Notes: a model not told the origin generated them from the sequence alone. Shown: positions 1 to 8,993, counted from the stretch's first letter. The stretch: DNA of 64,000 nt from Vibrio sp. RE86 (GCF_013114545.1 NZ_VTXI01000004.1:62001-126000), one strand, 5' to 3'. Made by a program: numbers and translations.

Positions 1-342
1 AGTGAGAGAACATTGCTTGCCTTACTGCTTACCATTGGGGTGTCTGTTGGGCTGCTTAACTTCTTGAGTGACATGAAGGGTTACGTTGGGCTGTCAGGTC
101 TACTACACGGATTATTCGCTTACTTTGCACTGCAAGAGAGTTTAAACGGACGTAAAAGTAGTTGGCTACTGGTTTTAGGGGTCATAGCTAAGGTAACTTG
201 GGAGATGACTGTTGGCGCTTCACAATCCACTAGCGATTTGATTAATGCGCGAGTTGCGGTTGAAGCTCACCTGTTTGGCGTAGTGTCTGGTTTTGCATTG
301 GCTTTGTTTTACAAGTTTGCTTCTAACTATACAAAAAAGTAA
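1..342 (+). CDS. rrtA: Rhombosortase, C-terminal part (5' end outside window)
   Basis: The reading frame is open from base 1, so the gene starts upstream of the window. The fragment is hydrophobic, with several membrane segments. It carries the rhomboid-like serine protease signature GLSGLLHG (catalytic Ser at codon 32) and a second conserved His in EAHLFG (codon 90). This pattern and the short C-terminus fit rhombosortase, the intramembrane protease that processes GlyGly-CTERM proteins in Vibrio and relatives, better than a GlpG-type rhomboid. No protein in this window shows an obvious GlyGly-CTERM tail, so its substrates lie elsewhere. Confidence 0.8.
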   Translation, partial: SERTLLALLLTIGVSVGLLNFLSDMKGYVGLSGLLHGLFAYFALQESLNGRKSSWLLVLGVIAKVTWEMTVGASQSTSDLINARVAVEAHLFGVVSGFALALFYKFASNYTKK

Positions 343-489
343 CCACTTTCTTGCACGTTAAGTGCGTATTTCAACGTATTACTTACACTCATTCCGGCCG
401 ATAATTGACTATTTAATAGATATTTTACTAGACGAAATATCATAAAATTTGGTTAACTATACACAAAGGATTTATATTTATGCAATGAA

Positions 490-2523
490 ATGCAAATAGA
501 GAACAAAAGCTTCTACTCTAGATTAACTCAAAGCCCCTACCTCGCGGGTATCTGCCATGTTTTTATTCGGCTACTCCCGATATCGATTATTTCAGCCTTT
601 TTATTGCTGCTTTCTAACGGCGTAGATCTGCTGGGCTATGACCAGTTAAGCCGCTCAATGCAATCCGCCACTGCTCTGGTCTCTCAGCTTTTCCCTATTC
701 TGCTGATTACGTTCTATTCACAGACTATCGCAAGTTTTAAACACCAGCTCAAAGAGGGTGTGATCATCTCGTCTTTGGTCAGTTACTTCCTTGTCTGCTT
801 GCAGTGGGATCTGATTTCGAGCGACATGATTGTTCCACCAAATACCTTTTTAGCCATCTGCATTCCTATCGCCGTTAGTTTCGTTCAACAAAAGCTGAGT
901 CGTTTTAATGTTAAAGCCGATAAGTCGCTTCCCTCGGTGGTTGAATCGTCATTGCAGTTAGTTGTCCAATGCATCGCGACTGTCCTTTGTGTTGTTTTTA
1001 TCAGCACAGTCCTAAACCATCTGACGCTGCGCTATATCCCTTTTAACTCTTTGTTGCCCGAGCTTGATCCGAACTCTCTGGTTGATGCTGTGCTTTATGA
1101 ACTCGTGCGAAATCTATTATGGTCAGTGGGTATCAATGGACACGTTATTTTTTCAGCTTACAAAACCGAAATCTATCAACTGACCGAGCAAAGCCTCGCC
1201 GCGTATCATCAATTCGGCCATGAACTGCCTATTTTTACCTCTAACTTTTTTGACTTCTACAGCGGAATGGGCGGCGCGGGGAACACCTTTAGTTTAGTGC
1301 TTTGCATGCTGTTCTTTGCCAAAAACGTCATGTACCGAAAATTGGCTCTCGCCGTGTTCGTTCTTAGCTTGTTCAATATTAACGAGCCGGTGATTTATGG
1401 GCTGCCGATTATGTTTAACCCTATTATGATCCTGCCCTTCATTGTGACGCCCATTGTCGGTCTTATCATCGCTTACGTCGCCACTACTATTGGTTTGGTT
1501 CCCCCGATTTCAGAGTTAATGAGCTGGCTCACCCCTCCTTTGGTTGGTGGTTATGTCGGGACTGGCTCAATAGCGGGAATGGCACTTCAGGCAGTGATTC
1601 TGGCCGTAGGTATGATGATCTATTTGCCATTCTTCACCAAGATGGAGAAGCTTGGCAGTGATTCGGTTATCACACCTAAGCTCAACTCAGAACGCATGTT
1701 CGCGACACCTGAGGCTTACTCATTTGAACACAATCGTACTGTGGTGCCGCAACTGGAAATGAAGACACAATCTCAGCGAGTTGTCTCTGAACTTCAGGAG
1801 TCCGGCAAATTTGTTCTCTTTTACCAGCCACAGGTCGACATCAAAACGGGGCGAATCGTCTCTTTTGAAGCCCTGCTGCGTCACCAAGGTCATGATGGGC
1901 GCATTACTCCTCCGCACTTCATTGATGATTTTGCCAACTTAGGCTTACTCGCCAATCTTGATATGTGGGTGATTCAAGAGGCACTCGACAACTATCAGCA
2001 CTATTCATTACAAGAAGGGCAAAAGATCTCAATCAATATCTCACCTGAAACCTTCTTAGTGACTCACTTTGCCTCCACTCTCATTCAAATGGTCGAAGCA
2101 AGCGAATTAGATGCGAAAAATCTGGAACTGGAGATCACCGAAGAACTCTTAATTAAGGATGAAACCGCGACTCAAGAAGTGCTGACGCAATTAAAAGGGT
2201 ATGGTATTTCAATTGCTCTGGACGACTTTGGCTCTGGCTACTCATCTATCGGGTACCTCGCAAAATTTGAATTCGATAAGGTCAAGATTGATCGCTCATT
2301 GGTGATGAACTCCGCGACCACTCGTGGAAGAAAGCTTTTGGATCTAACCTATCAGATAGCGGCAACAAGTTGCTCCCAAGTGGTTGTTGAAGGGGTAGAA
2401 AATGAAAATGAACTCAACCTCGCACGCCAACTTGGCATACAGTTCATCCAAGGCTTTTACTTTTTTAAGCCTCAGCCGTTGGCGAAATTGCCCAACCTAC
2501 TAACTTGTGAATTAAATAATTAG
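490..2523 (+). CDS. PTS EIIC membrane domain fused to EAL c-di-GMP phosphodiesterase
   Basis: A protein of 677 residues. Residues 1-400 are a polytopic membrane domain of the lactose/cellobiose-type PTS EIIC family, with a conserved His in GINGH (residue 218) and the sugar-site motif NINEP (296-300). Residues about 430-670 are an EAL domain: EALLR (460-464), NISPE, ELEITEE, DDFGSG (578-583), KIDR and VVEGVE are all present, so it is probably an active c-di-GMP phosphodiesterase. No EIIB or EIIA domain is fused or adjacent, so sensing of a sugar by the EIIC part is more likely than classical transport; this is inference. An AAAGGA at 465-470 is far from the chosen ATG and closer to two abortive ATGs at 480 and 485. 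A terminator follows. Confidence 0.9.
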   Translation: MQIENKSFYSRLTQSPYLAGICHVFIRLLPISIISAFLLLLSNGVDLLGYDQLSRSMQSATALVSQLFPILLITFYSQTIASFKHQLKEGVIISSLVSYFLVCLQWDLISSDMIVPPNTFLAICIPIAVSFVQQKLSRFNVKADKSLPSVVESSLQLVVQCIATVLCVVFISTVLNHLTLRYIPFNSLLPELDPNSLVDAVLYELVRNLLWSVGINGHVIFSAYKTEIYQLTEQSLAAYHQFGHELPIFTSNFFDFYSGMGGAGNTFSLVLCMLFFAKNVMYRKLALAVFVLSLFNINEPVIYGLPIMFNPIMILPFIVTPIVGLIIAYVATTIGLVPPISELMSWLTPPLVGGYVGTGSIAGMALQAVILAVGMMIYLPFFTKMEKLGSDSVITPKLNSERMFATPEAYSFEHNRTVVPQLEMKTQSQRVVSELQESGKFVLFYQPQVDIKTGRIVSFEALLRHQGHDGRITPPHFIDDFANLGLLANLDMWVIQEALDNYQHYSLQEGQKISINISPETFLVTHFASTLIQMVEASELDAKNLELEITEELLIKDETATQEVLTQLKGYGISIALDDFGSGYSSIGYLAKFEFDKVKIDRSLVMNSATTRGRKLLDLTYQIAATSCSQVVVEGVENENELNLARQLGIQFIQGFYFFKPQPLAKLPNLLTCELNN

Positions 2524-2539
2524 GTTGATGTTAGTCGGT

Positions 2540-2564
2540 AAAGGGCTCAGAATGGCGCCCTTTT
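2540..2564 (+). terminator. Rho-independent terminator after the EIIC-EAL gene
   Basis: Inverted repeat AAAGGGC / GCCCTTT (2540-2546 and 2557-2563) with a 10-base loop, running into a short T tract. Confidence 0.7.
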
Positions 2565-2616
2565 CTGGGAGAGCCACTACGGGTTCACCCTCTGCATACT
2601 TAACTGAGAATCATAT

Positions 2617-4050
2617 ATGGGTTTTACCTCTTTAGGCCTTTCTGCACCAATCCTTAAAGCTATTGAAGAACAAGGCTATGACACGCCATCTCCTATTCAG
2701 GAACAAGCAATTCCTGCTGTTTTAGCGGGAAGAGATGTGATGGCAGCCGCGCAGACAGGTACAGGTAAAACTGCTGGCTTTACGCTTCCTATTCTTGAGC
2801 GTCTGGATAAGGGCAAACATGTGAAAGGCAACCATGTACGCGCTTTGGTACTAACGCCAACACGTGAGCTTGCTGCGCAGGTTCAGGAGAACGTATTCAA
2901 GTACAGCCGTCACCAACGCTTAACGTCGCAGGTTGTATTCGGCGGCGTTAAAGTCAACCCACAAATGATGAAGCTTCGTAAAGGTTGTGACGTTTTGGTG
3001 GCGACACCGGGTCGTCTACTCGACCTTTATCAGCAAAACGCAGTGAAGTTTGATCAACTTGAAGTGCTGGTACTGGACGAAGCTGACCGTATGTTAGATA
3101 TGGGCTTTATCCGTGATATCCGTAAGATCCTTAACATTCTGCCAAAACAGCGTCAGAATCTGCTATTTTCAGCGACTTTCTCACCTGAGATTCGTGAACT
3201 TGCCAAAGGTTTAGTCAACGACCCTGTTGAAGTCTCCGTAAGTAAAGAGAACTCGACAGCGGTGACTATCGAGCAGGTGATTTACCCTGCTGATAAGCGT
3301 AAGAAAGCGCCAATGCTGGTCAAGCTGATTAAAGACGGTGATTGGAAACAGGTTCTGGTTTTCTGTAAGACGAAACACGGCGCAAACCGCCTCTCATTCT
3401 TCCTAGAAAAAGAAGGCATTACCTCGGCGCCTATTCACGGCAACAAGAGCCAAGGTGCTCGAACTCGCGCTTTAGCGGACTTTAAGTCTGGTGATGTACG
3501 TGTGCTCGTTGCAACCGATATCGCAGCTCGTGGTATCGACATTCCTCAGCTTCCGCAAGTTGTTAACTTCGACTTACCTAAAGTGTCTGAAGATTACGTT
3601 CACCGCATTGGTCGTACTGGCCGCGCTGGTGAGCCGGGTCATGCAATCTCACTGGTTGAAGTGGATGAAGCAGGTGAGCTGTTTGGTATTGAGCGTTTAA
3701 TCCAACAAGTTCTACCTCGCTTAGAGCTTGAAGGTTACAAACCAGTCAATGAACTGCCGGAATCTAAGCTAGATACTCGCCCTATCAAGCCAAAGAAACC
3801 TAAAAAGCCGAAAAAGCCAAAGACAGATCATGCTGATGGTCAGCGTTCTGGCGATAATGCTCGTGGCAATAAACCTGCAGGAAAGAACAAACGCCACTTT
3901 GGTCACAGTAAACCAAACGGTGACAACAAAGGTAACGGCGGTCAGGCAAAACGCAAACCGGTTGGCGGAAAACCAAAGAGCAATAACGGTGGGAACAGTG
4001 GTAATGGCCAGCAGCGCCGTAAACCTGCGAATCGCAAGCCAAGCGCCTAA
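2617..4050 (+). CDS. rhlE: DEAD-box ATP-dependent RNA helicase, RhlE type
   Basis: 477 residues. The helicase core shows the Q motif near residue 25, Walker A AQTGTGKT (45-52), DEAD (154-157), SATFS, and [10 protein letters not shown] near the end of the second RecA domain. From about residue 385 the tail is low-complexity and rich in Lys, Gly and Asn, as in RhlE-group helicases, where such tails bind RNA. It probably unwinds or remodels structured RNA in the cytoplasm (ribosome assembly or RNA decay). The gene stands alone between two terminators. The assignment to RhlE rather than another DEAD-box paralogue rests on overall resemblance of the core. Confidence 0.85.
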   Translation: MGFTSLGLSAPILKAIEEQGYDTPSPIQEQAIPAVLAGRDVMAAAQTGTGKTAGFTLPILERLDKGKHVKGNHVRALVLTPTRELAAQVQENVFKYSRHQRLTSQVVFGGVKVNPQMMKLRKGCDVLVATPGRLLDLYQQNAVKFDQLEVLVLDEADRMLDMGFIRDIRKILNILPKQRQNLLFSATFSPEIRELAKGLVNDPVEVSVSKENSTAVTIEQVIYPADKRKKAPMLVKLIKDGDWKQVLVFCKTKHGANRLSFFLEKEGITSAPIHGNKSQGARTRALADFKSGDVRVLVATDIAARGIDIPQLPQVVNFDLPKVSEDYVHRIGRTGRAGEPGHAISLVEVDEAGELFGIERLIQQVLPRLELEGYKPVNELPESKLDTRPIKPKKPKKPKKPKTDHADGQRSGDNARGNKPAGKNKRHFGHSKPNGDNKGNGGQAKRKPVGGKPKSNNGGNSGNGQQRRKPANRKPSA

Positions 4051-4074
4051 TCTCTTTGCATCATAATGTCTATT

Positions 4075-4102
4075 AAGCCTCACATTCGTGGGGCTTTTGT
4101 TT
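4075..4102 (+). terminator. Rho-independent terminator after rhlE
   Basis: Stem AAGCCTCA / TGGGGCTT (4075-4082, 4089-4096, one G-U pair), loop CATTCG, followed by TTTTGTTT. Confidence 0.75.
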
Positions 4103-4235
4103 ATCTAACGTTCATGCGTCCGCTATGCCTAATTAATCAATTGAACAGCATCAAACTCTGAATAGAAATCGTTAGCGGTTTTGGAATTCGAGCGTAAAAT
4201 ATTTACTGCACCTTTCCAATATTACCCAAGGTATT

Positions 4236-4949
4236 ATGAAAAAGTACGAAGAGTTAGTCCAAGATATCGTAAGTAAAGTTTGCCAAGGGGCAATAGCGGT
4301 TAAACTCCCTTCCGAACGAGAGCTCGCTGAAAAATATGAATTATCAAGATTCTCTGTTCGAAAAGCATTATCTAAACTCGAAGCGATCGGAATAGTTAAA
4401 TCAAAAATGGGTTCTGGCTATTTCGTTAACACTTCTATTATCGGCACGCCTTTAATTTATAACTCAGTGACAGAGAATAAATTTGGAGAGATCGCTTATA
4501 GAAAGTTAAAACTCAATAAACGCTTACCGACTCCCCATGAAATGCAAGTATTTTCAATTAAAGAAGATGAATACCTTTGGCATATAAAACGGCTTAGACT
4601 AATTCACGGGAAAGTCACTCAAATAGAGGAGACTCGTCTCCCTGTACGAATATTCCCTAAAGTTGATGAGAAGATCATTGAAAGCTCTTTGCAAAAATAC
4701 GTACTTTCATTAGGTTTAGAAATCGACAGTTATCTCACGACGTATAGAGCCATCAATCTGTCTAAGGAAGACTCCGATCTATTGAGCTGTAAGCGTTCTC
4801 ATGCGGCTATGAACATTACCAATCGCGGGTTTCTGAAGTCAGGTGAAGTGTTTGTTGTGAGCGATATTATTGATATCGACTACCAGTGTACTTACCACAC
4901 ACAGTTTAATTCCGAGAGTCTTAATTACAGAGATGAAAACGGCCGCTAA
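4236..4949 (+). CDS. GntR-family transcriptional regulator (HutC/UTRA subfamily)
   Basis: 237 residues. The N-terminal winged helix-turn-helix has the GntR pattern (LPSERELAEKYELSRFSVRKAL around residues 24-45, then a short wing ending SGYFV). Residues about 80-230 fit a UTRA effector-binding domain, which usually binds small sugars or sugar phosphates. The gene is more AT-rich than rhlE. It converges on the RspA/ManD-like dehydratase gene; the two share a bidirectional terminator whose loop contains this gene's stop codon. It is the likely regulator of the dehydratase and of the PTS gene beyond; this is inferred from position only. AAGG at 4228-4231 precedes the ATG. Confidence 0.85.
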   Translation: MKKYEELVQDIVSKVCQGAIAVKLPSERELAEKYELSRFSVRKALSKLEAIGIVKSKMGSGYFVNTSIIGTPLIYNSVTENKFGEIAYRKLKLNKRLPTPHEMQVFSIKEDEYLWHIKRLRLIHGKVTQIEETRLPVRIFPKVDEKIIESSLQKYVLSLGLEIDSYLTTYRAINLSKEDSDLLSCKRSHAAMNITNRGFLKSGEVFVVSDIIDIDYQCTYHTQFNSESLNYRDENGR

Positions 4950-4966
4950 CTGCGGCCGTTTATTTA
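4937..4966. terminator. Bidirectional terminator between convergent GntR and dehydratase genes
   Basis: Perfect 10-bp stem AAACGGCCGC / GCGGCCGTTT (4937-4946, 4952-4961) with a 5-base loop and A/T runs on both sides. The TAA stop of the GntR gene (4947-4949) lies in the loop. Confidence 0.85.
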
Positions 4967-6166
4967 TTATGGGGTGTGAATACTGCCGTCAGGTAAGCGG
5001 CTTTGAGTCCACTCATGAGGGCGATATTCAACTGGAAAATCTCTCGCAGCAGTCACGTCCATTTCAACGCCAATCCCACTCTTTTCTGAAGCATACAAAT
5101 AGCCATTCTTCGGCTCTGCAGCATTAGGGAATACACGCTTGGTATTGGCTTTATACTCGACGTGCTCCTGAATTGCAGCATTATGTAGATGCACATTGAG
5201 GTGTGTATTTACTGCGGCACCAATTGGCGTCATATCAGGCGGGCAATGCCAAGCGATGCGAACGCCAAAGTTTGCGCATAGATGGCCAAGCTTCAACGCT
5301 GGCGTAATACCGCCGATTTGAGAGACATGGCAACGAATAAAGTCTATGCGACGATTAGCTATCAGTGATTTCCACTCTTCAGGGTTGTTAAACAATTCAC
5401 CTAATGCAAGCGACGTCGATGTTTGACTGCGTATGTTGTCCAACCATTCTGTTTGGTTTGGCGGCAGAATATCTTCGATAAAGTATGGTGAATACTTCTC
5501 GACCTCTTTAGCAAACTGAATCGCTTGATTTGGAAATAGCCTTTCATGAACATCATGTAAAATATGGAATGACTTGCCATACTTTTCACGCAGCTGCTTA
5601 AACATCTCTAGCGTATTGTCCATGTACTGATCTTGGTCGTAGTAGGAACCCTCTGTTGGCTGATCAGCTGTATGGATATTTTCAGGCACACCACCGTAAA
5701 AACCAAGCTGACAACGGATATGTTTATACCCTTGCGCCAGATATTTATCGACTTGTGCATACAACCCTTCCATCGTGTCACTAGTCGCATGGGTATAAAC
5801 TTGAATTGCGTTTCGCGATTTACCACCAAACAATTGATGTAAGGGCATATTTGCGAGTTTAGACTTTATATCCCAAAGTGCCATATCGACACCAGACACA
5901 GCATTATTAATGACTGGTCCATTACGCCAATATGAATTAACCATCATCATTTGCCAAAGATCTTCAATATTATTTGCATCTTTACCAATTAATAACGGTT
6001 TTAAATATTCATCAACCATAGTTTTTACTGCTAATGGTCTTTGCTGGAAGGTCGCACAACCAAAACCAGTTACACCAGAATCAGTCTCGACAATAACTGT
6101 AATTAGGTTATGTCTATCTGGTTTAGTAATGATGCACTCTATATTTGAAATCGTATTTTTGTTCAC
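4967..6166 (-). CDS. Enolase-superfamily dehydratase, RspA / D-mannonate dehydratase (ManD) family
   Basis: 399 residues, the usual length of the ManD/RspA group. The capping domain ends with a [17 protein letters not shown] motif near residue 110. The barrel carries [15 protein letters not shown] (first metal Asp and a conserved His), [10 protein letters not shown] (second metal ligand Glu), LGELF (third Glu) and [14 protein letters not shown]. These are the metal and acid/base positions of enolase-superfamily acid-sugar dehydratases. In this family some members dehydrate D-mannonate or D-gluconate and others show little activity, so the substrate is open. The start is a GTG (bases 6164-6166). 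The gene is divergent from the PTS EIIBC gene across a 222-bp regulatory region. Confidence 0.85.
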   Translation of the reverse strand: MNKNTISNIECIITKPDRHNLITVIVETDSGVTGFGCATFQQRPLAVKTMVDEYLKPLLIGKDANNIEDLWQMMMVNSYWRNGPVINNAVSGVDMALWDIKSKLANMPLHQLFGGKSRNAIQVYTHATSDTMEGLYAQVDKYLAQGYKHIRCQLGFYGGVPENIHTADQPTEGSYYDQDQYMDNTLEMFKQLREKYGKSFHILHDVHERLFPNQAIQFAKEVEKYSPYFIEDILPPNQTEWLDNIRSQTSTSLALGELFNNPEEWKSLIANRRIDFIRCHVSQIGGITPALKLGHLCANFGVRIAWHCPPDMTPIGAAVNTHLNVHLHNAAIQEHVEYKANTKRVFPNAAEPKNGYLYASEKSGIGVEMDVTAARDFPVEYRPHEWTQSRLPDGSIHTP

Positions 6167-6250
6167 TTTGAACTATCTCTGGCTATCTGGAATTATTTTA
6201 TATAACAGCGAAAAAATGCAGATTTCAAGGGCTAAATTATGCTTAAATTT

Positions 6251-6300
6251 AACTGGTTCGTTCCTGTTTTGATTTAAGATAGAAAAACGAACCAATTGGT
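6251..6300. promoter_or_regulatory. Inverted-repeat operator candidate between dehydratase and PTS genes
   Basis: AACTGGTTCGTT (6251-6262) recurs inverted as AACGAACCAATT (6286-6297), 11 of 12 positions matching, 35 bp centre to centre. The right copy overlaps the perfect 10-bp palindrome ACCAATTGGT (6291-6300). The position in a divergent promoter region suggests two binding sites for one regulator, perhaps the nearby GntR/UTRA protein. Binding is inferred, not shown. Confidence 0.5.
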
Positions 6301-6336
6301 AAAAATAGGCCAAAATTAATTTTCTAGCCGTTTTAA

Positions 6337-6352
6337 TGTGAGTTCAGTCACT
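6337..6352. promoter_or_regulatory. CRP (cAMP receptor protein) site candidate
   Basis: TGTGA-GTTCAG-TCACT matches 9 of 10 positions of the CRP consensus TGTGA-N6-TCACA. It lies 36 bp before the first possible ATG of the EIIBC gene, as expected for a catabolite-controlled PTS gene. Confidence 0.65.
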
Positions 6353-6388
6353 GTTTTCTCGATTGGATAAAAACGCTCAACCGCTAAG

Positions 6389-7858
6389 ATGAGCGCAGTA
6401 AATGAGCAGACAAGCACATGGGAAAGTATGATGCAATTGACCGAAACGAACATGGCTATTGGCGACGTACCGCCAGAAAAAGCAGACAGCTTCAGCATGA
6501 AACTACATGATTTAGTCGCAGCACTTGGCGGCAAAGAAAACATCGCAAACATCACGCACTGTATGACACGACTGCGTTTTAAGCTTGTGGATGAATCAAA
6601 AGCAAACAAAGAAAAACTCGAAGCTATCCAAGGCGTTAAAGGCGTGGTTCTGGCTCAAGGCCAGACTCAGGTTATCATCGGTGTCGATGTTGAAAAGTGG
6701 TACTTAGCTCTTTCTGGCGCAAGTGCGGCACCAGAAGATGCAGAGATCCCACAAGAGAAAGGCAAGCTATTCCAAAACGCGATGCGTATCGTAGCGGGTA
6801 TCTTTGGTCCTGTCGTACCAGCGATTGCCGGTGCGGGTATGTTGATGGGTCTCTTATCTGGCCTTATCGCAACCAACGTGATTTCAGAATCCTCAGATAC
6901 CGTTTTCTTCTTCCGCTCAATCTCGGTTGCTGTGTTCTTCTTCCTACCAATGCTGGTGTCGTTCTCAGCAGCGAAGGTGTTCAAGGTAAATGAATACATT
7001 GCGCTAGCGGTTGCAGCAGCAATGATGTCACCAAAACTTCTAGAAAAAGCGACACTACTTAGTGAAGCAGGTGATAAAGCAGAACTTCAAGTCTTTGGCA
7101 TGTTGCCAATTGAACTTCTAAATTACGGCGGCGCAATCGTGCCTGCGATTCTTGCGGTGTGGGTACTGTCTAAAATCACCCCTATGGTAGATAAGTTAGT
7201 TCCTGCTTCTGCCAAACCAGTATTCACTCCGCTACTTGCGTTCACGGTAACGTCAACAGTAGTGCTTTCTCTGGTTGCTCCAGCAGGTATGTGGCTGAGT
7301 AACGGTGCAGGCTGGGTGGTGAGTTCACTACTTGAGATTTCACCAACGCTGACTGGCTTTATCTTCGGCCTAACACGTCCAATTACGATTGTGTTTGGTA
7401 TCCACCACAGCATGACACCTATCAGCTTGAACAACTTTGCCCTATACGGAAAAGATCTCCTGATGCCTATTATGTGTCTGGGTAACCTCGCTATCGCCGG
7501 TGCAACAATGGCAATCTGGTACAAGCAACGTAACAGCGTCTCTAAAGAGCAATCTTCAGTAACGGTAGGTTCTGGTGTAACGGCAATCCTTGGTATTACT
7601 GAACCGGCACTTTTCGGTACCCTAACTAAGTACACAAAAGCACTATTTATGGCGAGCCTAGCTACCGGTATTGTTGGCGCAATCTCAGTCACGATTGATA
7701 CTCACCTAACCAGTTACATTCTGTCTTCTGTTTTCAGTCTGCCTGCTTATCTTGCAAGTGGTACTCAAAACTTTATTCAAGCGGTGTTAGGTGTGTGCGG
7801 AGTGTTTATTCTTTCATTTGCTTTAACGACGGCATTCGTGCGAGTCGACAATAAATAG
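6389..7858 (+). CDS. PTS EIIBC permease, glucose/beta-glucoside superfamily
   Basis: 489 residues. The EIIB domain comes first, with phosphorylatable Cys58 in HCMTRLRF, then an EIIC domain of about ten membrane segments with FGIHHSM and the conserved GITEPALFG. There is no EIIA domain, so phosphate probably comes from a separate EIIA such as Crr. The EIIB homology begins only at Met37 (ATG at 6497); the 36 residues before it look poorly conserved and no start has a good ribosome site, so the true start may be 6428, 6452 or 6497. The substrate is unknown. A neighbouring acid-sugar dehydratase is an unusual partner for this PTS class. A strong terminator follows. Confidence 0.85.
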   Translation: MSAVNEQTSTWESMMQLTETNMAIGDVPPEKADSFSMKLHDLVAALGGKENIANITHCMTRLRFKLVDESKANKEKLEAIQGVKGVVLAQGQTQVIIGVDVEKWYLALSGASAAPEDAEIPQEKGKLFQNAMRIVAGIFGPVVPAIAGAGMLMGLLSGLIATNVISESSDTVFFFRSISVAVFFFLPMLVSFSAAKVFKVNEYIALAVAAAMMSPKLLEKATLLSEAGDKAELQVFGMLPIELLNYGGAIVPAILAVWVLSKITPMVDKLVPASAKPVFTPLLAFTVTSTVVLSLVAPAGMWLSNGAGWVVSSLLEISPTLTGFIFGLTRPITIVFGIHHSMTPISLNNFALYGKDLLMPIMCLGNLAIAGATMAIWYKQRNSVSKEQSSVTVGSGVTAILGITEPALFGTLTKYTKALFMASLATGIVGAISVTIDTHLTSYILSSVFSLPAYLASGTQNFIQAVLGVCGVFILSFALTTAFVRVDNK

Positions 7859-7869
7859 CAACACCCAAT

Positions 7870-7909
7870 AAAGGCTTACTAGGTTCATTTAGTAAGCCTT
7901 TACTGTTTT
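7870..7909 (+). terminator. Rho-independent terminator after PTS EIIBC
   Basis: Perfect 12-bp stem AAAGGCTTACTA / TAGTAAGCCTTT (7870-7881, 7890-7901) followed by a T-rich stretch. Confidence 0.8.
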
Positions 7910-7936
7910 GGCTAACTCGACTGACGAACGGGTCGA

Positions 7937-8884
7937 TTAAGCGCTGATAACTGGCTCAACTTTGTAAGTCACAATTTTTGGCTGATTTGCACTCATGTCT
8001 ACAACCCACTCTTCATTGACAAGTACATTGATAGACTCACCTTGCGTTGTTTCCGCAATCAAGCGAACTCTAAGTTCAGCGACTTGTTGTCCTTCTCGCT
8101 CATGAACCGTGATCTGCTCTAACACATGTTCACAATTTGGCTTAAAAGCATCACGTAGGAATGCGTACCAATCATTAAACCCTGCAATCCCTTTGAACTC
8201 ACCTTCTGGCACAGTAATCACTACATCGTTACGCAACATTGCATGGAATGGACCTGAGTCTTCTTCTAGTTTGTCCATTTTTTCAAACCAGCGTTTTACT
8301 AAAGCGGTAACTTTGACTTGTGGTGACTCAAGCAAATGGTTGATTTGATTACTCAAACGCTCTGCATGCTCTACAGCTTTCGCTTCAACGCCTTTTTGAG
8401 TGTTGTACACTCCAGGAATATAGACCATGCCATTGGTGTAGATTGGCTTTTGGTAGTTCATTCCAGCTAGGTAAGCGGTTTGCTGTATTGGGTATAACAA
8501 TTGCTCGACAGTAAAGTGGTTGTAACCCAGCGGGTCATAAGACTCAGTAGGCCCACCAATAGTTGTAGAGATGATAAATGCTTTCCCTTTTAGCTTGTCG
8601 CCCTCTGGCCCGTAAGAGAAGTTAAATGCCATCACATCATCAATCCACTTCTTCAGTAGTGCTGGCACTGAGTACCAGTAGAATGGAAACTGAAGCACAA
8701 TCACATCCGCATCCAGTAGCGCATTCTGTTCTTGCTCAACATTGATTTGATAATCAGGATACAGTTCATCAAGGCGGCGAACATCAATACTCTCTATCTG
8801 CTCATTTAGCGTCTCAAGAATCACTTTATTTGTGTACGAAGACTCAAGATTTGGATGACCTGAAATAACGACGACTTTGCTCAT
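7937..8884 (-). CDS. Flavodoxin-fold NAD(P)H oxidoreductase fused to an NTF2/SnoaL-like domain
   Basis: 315 residues. Residues 1-190 are a flavodoxin-like quinone reductase domain of the MdaB/KefF type: VVVISGHPNLESSYTN binds the flavin phosphate, and QFPFYWYSVPALLKKWIDDV is typical of the family. Residues about 205-315 form a second domain that reads like an NTF2/SnoaL-type alpha+beta fold (RWFEKMD at its start, a GIAGFNDWYAFLRDAF helix, then alternating strands). Such domains usually hold small hydrophobic ligands. The enzyme probably reduces quinones or related electrophiles in the cytoplasm. It is divergent from a LysR regulator, the common layout for inducible quinone reductases. Confidence 0.8.
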   Translation of the reverse strand: MSKVVVISGHPNLESSYTNKVILETLNEQIESIDVRRLDELYPDYQINVEQEQNALLDADVIVLQFPFYWYSVPALLKKWIDDVMAFNFSYGPEGDKLKGKAFIISTTIGGPTESYDPLGYNHFTVEQLLYPIQQTAYLAGMNYQKPIYTNGMVYIPGVYNTQKGVEAKAVEHAERLSNQINHLLESPQVKVTALVKRWFEKMDKLEEDSGPFHAMLRNDVVITVPEGEFKGIAGFNDWYAFLRDAFKPNCEHVLEQITVHEREGQQVAELRVRLIAETTQGESINVLVNEEWVVDMSANQPKIVTYKVEPVISA

Positions 8885-8993
8885 GTTTAGCTCCTACTCA
8901 ATACTCTTTGGATAACGCGACACTGCGTATCGGATGTGAGTACTTTAGTCTTGTTTATTCATCACTTGTAGATCTGTAAATTTTACTTTTTAA

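Noticed and set aside
3769..4083. Open frames on both strands over the 3' end of rhlE
   Set aside because: They arise from the Lys/Gly-rich tail of RhlE, overlap it fully and resemble no protein.
5910..6272. 120-codon plus-strand ORF opposite the dehydratase start
   Set aside because: It overlaps the well-supported dehydratase gene and runs through the operator repeats; its product resembles nothing known.
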